Positions 1 to 6,303 of a stretch of 15,404 nt of DNA are shown one piece after another; positions within the stretch are counted from its first letter, which is position 1, and each line of letters begins with the position of its first letter. The stretch comes from G039029935 sp039029935 (GTDB lineage Bacteria > Chloroflexota > Anaerolineae > Caldilineales > Caldilineaceae), in contig JBCCFC010000158.1 of assembly GCA_039029935.1 (NCBI GenBank), positions 1-15,404 of the forward strand. Direction: 5' to 3'. Both the position numbers and the translations under genes were made by a program. The notes under the pieces were generated by a model that had not been told where the DNA came from, did not search any database, and was given only the letters and a program-made list of their open reading frames with translations.

Positions 1-68
1 CTTTTCCCACTATTTTCATAGGCTTTCACTGCCTCTTGTTTTTTGATGCGTTCGTCATAATTTTTCAT
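1..68 (-). CDS. Possible 5' end of a leftward gene (partial), unknown product
   Basis: Reading leftward from an ATG at 68, the frame stays open to the window edge. It gives about 22 residues beginning MKNYDERIKKQEAVKAYENS, a charged, helix-prone sequence. A second short leftward frame (142 to 65, ending in SEKEDKLVK) stops at a TGA that overlaps this ATG as ATGA. Two readings are possible: a translationally coupled gene pair, or a single charged protein broken by one frameshift. No ribosome binding site is obvious before the ATG at 68 and no family is recognised. Only the open frame is observed; that it is a gene is inference. Confidence 0.3.
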   Translation of the reverse strand, partial: MKNYDERIKKQEAVKAYENSGK

Positions 69-142
69 TTCACCAGCTTATCTTCTTTCTCGCTTTTTTT
101 CAACTCCTCCCCCTCTTGGACGAATCCATGACCAACGCCCAT

Positions 143-356
143 ATTTATTATTGCCTAATAGTTTTCTATCTGAGATGCTGTTCATGTCATATGCAAAACG
201 ATACTACACCAAAGCCGTTGTGTCAATTTATAGGTAGAACTATTGTATCAACCAATAACGAATACCTCTTTTAGGCTTATCTTATGATAAAATTGGAGAT
301 GACAGTATATATCAGATAGAGATGATGATTTGTATGAGAAGGAGCCAACAAGCCGT
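143..356. other. AT-rich intergenic leader upstream of the ATPase-nuclease gene
   Basis: No coding capacity was recognised here. The stretch is AT-rich and probably holds promoters for the rightward operon and perhaps for the leftward frame at the edge. A small inverted repeat (TTATC, 4-nt gap, GATAA, 277-290) overlaps the likely -10 region of the rightward operon. Confidence 0.5.
285..293 (+). promoter_or_regulatory. Candidate extended -10 for the ATPase-nuclease operon
   Basis: TGATAAAAT resembles an extended -10 element (TGn then TAAAAT) about 60 bases before the preferred ATG at 357. No convincing -35 hexamer sits 16-18 bases upstream, so the call rests on the extended -10 alone and on the position ahead of an operon. 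Confidence 0.3.
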
Positions 357-2135
357 ATGCAGATTTCACAAGTAACCGAAGCGGATATGCAGTACCCGCT
401 TAAGGAAAATATAGGGAAACCCGAATTACTGGTGGGGCGAGCAACGGAATTTCAAAAATTTCATCAATGGGTTGAGGGGATGCCCGACCAACGGTCAAAG
501 TCATGGGTGATTTTGGGACGGCGCAAAAGCGGGAAGACAGCCTTTGTCCAGCGGCTCTTTAATCAACTCTGGTCGTCCAATGGACAGGTGATTCCCTTTT
601 ACTACAGCATTCCCGAATCACCCATCTGGTTGAACACGCTTGCCCTTGACTATTACCAGACATTTGCCTCTCATTATATTTCATTTGTCGAAAGAGACCC
701 GACGATTGTTGAAGATGTTTTATCATTAGAAGAAATTAATGAGTATGGTCAAACAAGCAACAATCCTGTATTGGTTCGAGACACCGACTATATTACGAAT
801 CACTTGGCAAAGGGCGACCAATATGGCGGGTTAATCTGGCGTCGCATTCACAAGGCTCCGGCACGCATGGCACACCGATTTGATCAACGTATTCTTGTCA
901 TGATTGATGAGTTTCAATACCTTTCTTCGTATATTTATGCCCGCGAAGACCTTGCGGGTGAGCCGATACGCGGAATGCCCGGCAGTTTTCACTCCGTGTC
1001 AGAGTCCAAAATAGCACCGATGTTGGCAACAGGCTCCTATGTCGGCTGGATGCTTGATATCATGCAAAAGCATTTGGAAGGGGGACGCCTCAGCCAGATT
1101 GATTTTTCGCCCTACCTCGCAGACGATGAAGGGTTGCTGTCTGTCTACAAATATGCCAGCCATTATCGGGAGCCAATTAATAATGAAACGGCTGTCCAAA
1201 TCAACACGCTCTGCAAAGCGGACCCATTTTTTATCTCCTGTGTCATGCAAAGCGACTATGCCAAGCGCGACTTGACAACAACCGACGGTGTAGTCGAAAC
1301 GGTCAACCATGAGGTGGCGAGCAAAAATGCGTTTCTTGCGCGCACATGGAAAGAGTACATCAACATGACGGTTGAGCGCATCAATGAGAAATATGGCAAA
1401 CAATTGCTGCTCCATCTGAGCAAGCATAACGACCGCTCTTGGACGCCCAAGGAATTGAAGAAAGAGCTAAACTTAGCCGAAGACGAATCGACCATTCATC
1501 GTAAATTAGTATCGCTCTCTAAGGGCGATTTGATTGAGTGGGGAACATCCAATATTCGCTTTAGTGGCCTTCAAGATAACACCATCAACTTGATATTGCG
1601 CCATCGGTTTGAAGAGGAAATTGCCGAGCATGAACCCAACCTCATTGCCGACTTTAACCAAGAATTGGCTGATTTGACCAAGGAAAACGACAAATTGCGT
1701 GGGCAGTTGAACCGCATCAAAGGCTTTGTTACTGAGGAACAGTTTGCCTATGCTATGCGCAGTCGTAAACGCTTTCGGCTGCGTGACTTTTTTGAGAGCA
1801 TTGCCAAAGATAGCCCGACAAATGTCAAACTGAATATCATTGATGTCAACACACGAGTGACTATGCGGCGGCAGGATGGCAGCAACAAAGAGTTGGATAT
1901 TGTGGCACTATCCAGCGATGATACCGTGTTGTTGGTGGAGGCCAAGAATAAGCAGCGTAAACCAAATCATGAAGATGTTGAGGATTTTTTGGAGAAGGTC
2001 GCAATCTATCAGAGCCAATATCCTGGTAAGACGATTTTGATGGGTTACCTGTCGCTACATGGGTTTACAAAGAAGGGGTTGGATTTATGTAAGGAACATG
2101 GCATTGCATGGTCTACAGATTTGCAGTATTTTTAG
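357..2135 (+). CDS. AAA+ ATPase with C-terminal PD-(D/E)XK nuclease domain
   Basis: The 592-residue protein (from ATG 357) has a P-loop NTPase domain with Walker A GRRKSGKT (about residues 54-61), Walker B ILVMIDE (179-185) and a sensor-like ATGSYVGW (224-231). A likely winged-helix region follows (about 345-403), then a charged coiled coil (416-453). The last 130 residues carry KELDIVAL...VEAKNK, with D514, E528 and K530 as the PD-(D/E)XK metal-binding triad. The architecture is like 'archaeal-type' ATPases (COG1672-like) that carry a C-terminal nuclease fold. I infer an ATP-dependent DNA-acting role, possibly mobile-element or defence related; the substrate is unknown. ATG 357 is preferred because AGAAGGAG lies 12 bases upstream; an in-frame TTG at 330 is the alternative. 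It is first in a tight operon, with its stop 10 bases before the next start. Confidence 0.85.
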   Translation: MQISQVTEADMQYPLKENIGKPELLVGRATEFQKFHQWVEGMPDQRSKSWVILGRRKSGKTAFVQRLFNQLWSSNGQVIPFYYSIPESPIWLNTLALDYYQTFASHYISFVERDPTIVEDVLSLEEINEYGQTSNNPVLVRDTDYITNHLAKGDQYGGLIWRRIHKAPARMAHRFDQRILVMIDEFQYLSSYIYAREDLAGEPIRGMPGSFHSVSESKIAPMLATGSYVGWMLDIMQKHLEGGRLSQIDFSPYLADDEGLLSVYKYASHYREPINNETAVQINTLCKADPFFISCVMQSDYAKRDLTTTDGVVETVNHEVASKNAFLARTWKEYINMTVERINEKYGKQLLLHLSKHNDRSWTPKELKKELNLAEDESTIHRKLVSLSKGDLIEWGTSNIRFSGLQDNTINLILRHRFEEEIAEHEPNLIADFNQELADLTKENDKLRGQLNRIKGFVTEEQFAYAMRSRKRFRLRDFFESIAKDSPTNVKLNIIDVNTRVTMRRQDGSNKELDIVALSSDDTVLLVEAKNKQRKPNHEDVEDFLEKVAIYQSQYPGKTILMGYLSLHGFTKKGLDLCKEHGIAWSTDLQYF

Positions 2136-2145
2136 GAATAACGCG

Positions 2146-3132
2146 ATGACTGCTTGGCTTATTCGAACACTTTTAGAAAACGACATCCCTCAACTCGTTG
2201 CGCTGTGCAATACGTCTCACCCGTATGACCCGGTGGCACCAGAAAAATTCCAACAACTATACCAACTGCCCCATTATGATCCAACAGGCATGTTCGTTGC
2301 CGAGCATGAGGGCAAGATTATCGGTTTTATGCCGACGATTATCTATAAAGAAGGCCATTACAAAGACCCCATCTTTGCCAATACGGGCTGCATCTTGAGT
2401 GTCGTTATCCATCCCGACTACGAAACAACCGATTTGGGCGATGTATTGCTCACACGAGCACTGGCCTATCTACAAGCTCAAGGCAAAACCATCATCGACG
2501 TTGCCAGCTTTAAGCCTTTCCGCTTTTTCCCGCATTACGATACGCGCCATACCTACCCAATCGCCTTGCTACAAAAGCATGGATTTGAACCGCTGCGAGA
2601 ATTGGTGGATGTCACCAAGTCCTTGGTTGACTTTCAGACACCGCAATGGGCAGTTGATATTGAGCGGCAACTTCAGGGCGAAGGGTTACGCTTTGACTAC
2701 TGTACTGAACGCTATCAGGCTGACTTTTTGGCGTTTCTGGATGAACATTTCTGGGAAGCGTGGTATCTCAAAAACAAACGTTTTGTGGATGAGCGAGGCG
2801 ATCCCAGGACACGTCTGTTGGCGATTTGGGGTGATAAGGTAGTCGGGTATGTCTACTTTGATGTCGAGGCCGCAGTGGATACAGCGGGTACAGTGGGCAA
2901 ACTGAGCCAAACCGGAGTGATGCCCTCGCTACGGAGCAAAAAAATTGGCAGCGTCCTCGTCTTCAAAGCGATGGCCGAAATGCAGGCACGAGGTGCGACC
3001 TCACTAGAGATTTATTGGTGTCCCTGGGGATTCTATCAGATTACGGAGGGCGAGATTATGCGTGCACGGGTACAATTGCGCAAGATCATCGCGAAGACCG
3101 ATGAACAGGGAAAAGGAGATGTCGAATCATGA
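2146..3132 (+). CDS. Tandem-domain GNAT N-acetyltransferase
   Basis: This 328-residue protein contains two GNAT-fold halves. Half one (about 1-160) has the start RTLLENDIPQLVALCN, a beta strand VAEHEGKIIGF and a motif-A-like region SVVIHPDYETTDLGDVLL. Half two (about 180-310) has LLAIWGDKVVGYVYFDV and a clear acetyl-CoA loop TGVMPSLRSKKIGSVLVFKA (about 256-275). A double-GNAT layout is known from mycothiol synthase-like and other tandem acetyltransferases, usually with one active half. Half two looks the more canonical. The acceptor substrate cannot be told. The ATG at 2146 is chosen over an upstream in-frame start because TAGGA, overlapping the previous stop codon, is an SD 8 bases away. Its stop overlaps the next start (ATGA), so all three genes are probably co-translated. 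Confidence 0.85.
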   Translation: MTAWLIRTLLENDIPQLVALCNTSHPYDPVAPEKFQQLYQLPHYDPTGMFVAEHEGKIIGFMPTIIYKEGHYKDPIFANTGCILSVVIHPDYETTDLGDVLLTRALAYLQAQGKTIIDVASFKPFRFFPHYDTRHTYPIALLQKHGFEPLRELVDVTKSLVDFQTPQWAVDIERQLQGEGLRFDYCTERYQADFLAFLDEHFWEAWYLKNKRFVDERGDPRTRLLAIWGDKVVGYVYFDVEAAVDTAGTVGKLSQTGVMPSLRSKKIGSVLVFKAMAEMQARGATSLEIYWCPWGFYQITEGEIMRARVQLRKIIAKTDEQGKGDVES

Positions 3133-3866
3133 TTGCAAAAGAGGCGATGAACCTATCGCCCGTTGCGGAGACTCCTCAATACGCCGACCAGACCGCCGTC
3201 TCCACCAGTGACCTTGATGTGTTGCTGATCTTCAAAGATGAGATGAGTGAGGTGGAGACAGACGTTGTGTGGGACCTATCTGATAGTGCCTCGTTGCTGA
3301 CACCGATGTTTCTCGATCTGGAAGGCATGAGCGAATCAACCGTGCTACAAGGCGACACACGGCTCAAGCTAGCCAGCCATTTTCTCTATGGCGAGGACAT
3401 CCGCGCGCAAATCCCGCTACCACCAATAGATGCATATGTGCGCGAGTGGATGCACAACCATGCCATCCACTTTATGATGCGTGTCGCCAGAGGGCAGCAA
3501 GATATCCAGATTCCAGCCACCTATCCAGACCCTGCTGATGAGTTTTTTGGGTACGCCAAGAATCCCATTGAACAGAAAGAGGATACCAAGCTGCTGGTTG
3601 CCATTGTGGGACAAATTGCCACTGCCCTTGTTGCCCTCAAGACACAGAGTTATATTGCGACAAAACGAGAGAGCGTTCGACAATACCAAGCACACATCAA
3701 CGATGAATGGACAGGCCTGGTGACGGGGATTTATGAGGTATGTCGTAATCAGTGGGCATATCAAATTCCGAGTGAGCCAGTACAGCGCTCTCAATTACGT
3801 GCATTTTGCGAGCAAACCTTGGCATTTGAAAATCATTTTTTAGCGATTTATCGTGACTATCTATAG
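3129..3866 (+). CDS. Nucleotidyltransferase-like protein with replaced GS motif (probable pseudoenzyme)
   Basis: The 245-residue product has TSDLDVLLIF (residues 26-35), matching the SDxD metal-binding strand of the polymerase-beta/aminoglycoside nucleotidyltransferase fold. It also has FLYGEDIRAQIP (85-96), like the YGxDLRxxIP segment of ANT/MNT-type proteins, and a helical C-terminus with IATKRESVRQY (176-186), also typical. At the position where the family has GSxARG exactly 12 residues before the first Asp, this protein reads PQYADQ (16-21), so the G-S and R-G pairs are replaced. Family placement is by remembered motifs, so a very diverged member is possible. The start overlaps the GNAT stop (ATGA) with AAGGAG 10 bases upstream, indicating translational coupling. 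It may have lost catalysis and kept a binding or regulatory role. Confidence 0.65.
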   Translation: MIAKEAMNLSPVAETPQYADQTAVSTSDLDVLLIFKDEMSEVETDVVWDLSDSASLLTPMFLDLEGMSESTVLQGDTRLKLASHFLYGEDIRAQIPLPPIDAYVREWMHNHAIHFMMRVARGQQDIQIPATYPDPADEFFGYAKNPIEQKEDTKLLVAIVGQIATALVALKTQSYIATKRESVRQYQAHINDEWTGLVTGIYEVCRNQWAYQIPSEPVQRSQLRAFCEQTLAFENHFLAIYRDYL

Positions 3867-3932
3867 ACCGAAAGCTTGAGTGAGCATGAAACAACGAGTA
3901 TAACAGCTACGCTACTTTGAAAGGAAAAGACC

Positions 3933-4814
3933 ATGAGTTCACAGTCAGACACCAACACCAATCAAGCACAAATAGAAGAAGATGAGCTTAATCCGCCTCC
4001 ACCACCAGTCGGCGTCACAGTTCACAGCAATATTGCCTATGTCACAGACGGCCATGAACGCCAAGTACTCGACCTCTATCTGCCAGCTAATGGAGAGAAC
4101 CACCCGTTGATTATTTGGATTCATGGTGGTGCATTTCGTGTGGGCAGCAAAGAAATCAATGAGCGAACCTTGATGCTCTATGATTATCTCATTGACGGCT
4201 ATGCAGTAGCGTCCATCAACTATCGCCTCAGTCAACACGCCATTTGGCCTGCGCAGATTGAAGATTGCAAAGCCGCGGTACGCTGGCTGCGCACCCATGC
4301 AGAAGAATACAGCCTCGCTCCCAACCGTTTTGCAGCGTGGGGGCCATCGGCGGGTGGTCATCTGGTGGCGATGTTAGGTGTAGTGGGGCATGTCAGCGAA
4401 TATGAAGCCGGTGACCATTTGGATGTCTCCAGCCGTGTGCAGTGCGTGGTCAATTACTTTGGTCCAACGGATTTTCTCCAGATGGATGCACAACGTTTGC
4501 CGGACGGCATGATCCATGATTACGCTGACTCTCCGGAATCCGAGCTGATTGGTGGTCCCATTCAGGATCATCCAGAAAAGGTTGCCAGAGCCAACCCCAT
4601 CACCTATGTCACCGCAGATATGCCGCCGTTTCTGATCATACATGGCGATCAAGATCCGCTAGTTCCGCATGGACAGAGTGTGTTGTTGGTCGAAGCATTA
4701 CAACAGGTTGGAGCGGATGTAACCTTTTATACGGTGGAGGGTGGGGGACACGGTGGGTTTGAAGACCCAGCAGTGCCAAAACTGACACAAAAGTTTTTAG
4801 CGGAGAACTGCTAA
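3933..4814 (+). CDS. Alpha/beta hydrolase, HSL/BD-FAE-type serine esterase
   Basis: The 293-residue protein is a cytoplasmic alpha/beta hydrolase with no signal peptide. LDLYLP (47-52) and the oxyanion motif HGGA (64-67) lead to the nucleophile elbow WGPSAGGH (Ser139). The acid lies in HGDQDPLVP (Asp241) and the base in GGGHGGF (His273). This is the layout of hormone-sensitive-lipase-like and feruloyl-esterase-like carboxylesterases that hydrolyse small acyl esters; the natural substrate is unknown. The first 28 residues (acidic, then a run of five prolines) look like a disordered extension. GAAAGGA precedes the ATG by about 9 bases. It lies 66 bases after the nucleotidyltransferase-like gene in the same direction, with no visible terminator between, so weak co-transcription is possible. 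Confidence 0.88.
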   Translation: MSSQSDTNTNQAQIEEDELNPPPPPVGVTVHSNIAYVTDGHERQVLDLYLPANGENHPLIIWIHGGAFRVGSKEINERTLMLYDYLIDGYAVASINYRLSQHAIWPAQIEDCKAAVRWLRTHAEEYSLAPNRFAAWGPSAGGHLVAMLGVVGHVSEYEAGDHLDVSSRVQCVVNYFGPTDFLQMDAQRLPDGMIHDYADSPESELIGGPIQDHPEKVARANPITYVTADMPPFLIIHGDQDPLVPHGQSVLLVEALQQVGADVTFYTVEGGGHGGFEDPAVPKLTQKFLAENC

Positions 4815-4918
4815 TGGGTCCCCATTCTCACACCAACTATGTTAGCATCGGGTACCCTCCAATTTGAGCAGAAATATGATCGAGATACGACATGACCTAC
4901 TGAAAATTTGGAGCGTTT

Positions 4919-5743
4919 CTATGCGCTCGGATGATGTGCAGCCAAGAACCCTTGCACCACGTCCATAAATGCTGCAAACTGCTCACGACGAATATTATGT
5001 CCCGCTCTTGCAATATTTTTCACCTGAATCTGTGGTACAAGCTCGTGGAAGACAGTCGCCTGTTCAGCCGTCACCAACGCACCCTGCACAGGATCAGCAG
5101 TGATGAGCAGTGCTGGGCAGGTGATTTTGCCGATGATCGTTCGCCAATCGACTGTTTCCGACTGCTCTGAGGTCAGTACATTAAAACTGAGCCGCAACTT
5201 GGACTCGGCCCAAGGTCCTAACTCGGCTTCATGCCATGTTGGTGATTGGGCGCGGCAAAGTGCGATCATTTCCTCTGCCGTCTTGCGCTTAAGTTCTACA
5301 ATCCATCCGCCAAAACGTTGACGGCGACTGCTGGGGTTCATATCCACTGGCGGATTAATCCACCATGCGGGTGGGTCCTCAAGCAGAATCGCCCCTGCCA
5401 AATTGGGATATGTTCCCGCAAGCACCAAGGCCGTTGCCGCACCCATTGAATGCCCCAAGATCACTGGTTTCTCCAGTCCTAGTCCTATAATCACACCTGC
5501 CACATCTGCCGCGTGTTCGAGCGAGCCATAGCCTTCTTCCGGCCCCTCAGAACGCCCATGTCCCCGTGCATCAAGCATGATAATGTCATAGTCAGCAGAT
5601 AGCACCTTGGCGACAGGCGTCCAGCAGAGGCCATCATCTGAGAAGCCATGACATAGCACCAGTGGTGGTTTGTCGCCGCCCGTACGCGTATAATGTAGTG
5701 TAAGTTCATTCGATTCGATGGTTGCAGATTGCCAGTTCGACAT
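4919..5743 (-). CDS. Alpha/beta hydrolase (epoxide hydrolase/peroxidase-like clade)
   Basis: The 274-residue protein has a standard alpha/beta hydrolase core: oxyanion HGF (32-34), the LDARGHGRSEGP strand-loop (58-69), and the nucleophile elbow LGHSMG with Ser99. The acid is probably Asp217 (LLITADPVQG) and the base His249 (ARAGHN). A serine nucleophile rules out classical epoxide hydrolases or haloalkane dehalogenases, which use Asp, and points to an esterase, lactonase or C-C hydrolase. The substrate is not predictable. AAGGAG 9 bases before the ATG supports the start. It converges on the esterase at 3933-4814, with 104 bases between the two stops, and is likely a single-gene unit. Confidence 0.87.
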   Translation of the reverse strand: MSNWQSATIESNELTLHYTRTGGDKPPLVLCHGFSDDGLCWTPVAKVLSADYDIIMLDARGHGRSEGPEEGYGSLEHAADVAGVIIGLGLEKPVILGHSMGAATALVLAGTYPNLAGAILLEDPPAWWINPPVDMNPSSRRQRFGGWIVELKRKTAEEMIALCRAQSPTWHEAELGPWAESKLRLSFNVLTSEQSETVDWRTIIGKITCPALLITADPVQGALVTAEQATVFHELVPQIQVKNIARAGHNIRREQFAAFMDVVQGFLAAHHPSA

Positions 5744-6303
5744 GATGTTTTCTCCTTAACATTTCATCGGAAAGTCTATACTCGTAACACAGATTACCAA
5801 TCTGCGATACAATTTTATAAATTTGGGACAACGGTCGTTTCGACAGGCCCAAAGATGGACTGCCCATTCTAATGCAACGACTCCATGCACACAACATCAC
5901 CATACCCCTGCACAGTCGGTAAGTACGTAATCTGCTTATTTCTGGCTCTATGGCAGGCTTTCGTGCTTGACCACACAATCCATTAGAGTGGGATTCTTTC
6001 TATTCGGCAATATTTGTAGGAAGTGCAACGAAGATTCTACATAAAAAACTGACAATCGTGTGCAAGTCTCAACGCATCTACAAAAAACGACGCACGATAT
6101 CGAACATATGACGGATGTTCAATCCAGATGCATGTGCTAAATTGCTCTCTGTAAAAGACATATATATTAACAATACTAATATTATTGATAGCATCTGCAT
6201 CAACCACAAAGGCTGAGTTGCCAGCGAGTTGTCAACACTGCAAACCAGCTTCTGTGTTGATTCTGCCAATAGAATGGAGGAGTGTGTGGAAGAAGGGCGA
6301 TAT
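5744..6303. other. Intergenic region between divergent genes, no gene recognised
   Basis: This 560-base stretch separates the leftward hydrolase from the rightward surface-protein gene. I find no recognisable coding remnant or RNA gene. A small perfect inverted repeat, CAGATT-ACC-AATCTG (5790-5804), lies 47 bases upstream of the hydrolase start, where an operator could sit. The AT-rich part (about 6140-6190) precedes the surface-protein gene and may hold its promoter. Confidence 0.5.
6142..6170 (+). promoter_or_regulatory. Weak candidate promoter for the surface-protein gene
   Basis: TTGCTC and TATTAA are separated by 17 bases in the AT-rich part of the intergenic region, about 130 bases before the preferred GTG at 6304. 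Both hexamers are imperfect matches to sigma-70 consensus, so this is only a candidate. Confidence 0.25.

Noticed and set aside
330..356. TTG at 330 as the start of the ATPase-nuclease gene
   Set aside because: No SD precedes it, whereas AGAAGGAG precedes the in-frame ATG at 357.
4813..4826. Inverted repeat AATGGG-TC-CCCATT at the esterase stop codon, considered as a terminator
   Set aside because: The loop is only two bases, the stem is short and there is no T-tract.
5706..5978. Leftward 90-codon frame upstream of the hydrolase
   Set aside because: It is out of frame with the hydrolase, is Arg/Cys-rich and shows no motif or SD.
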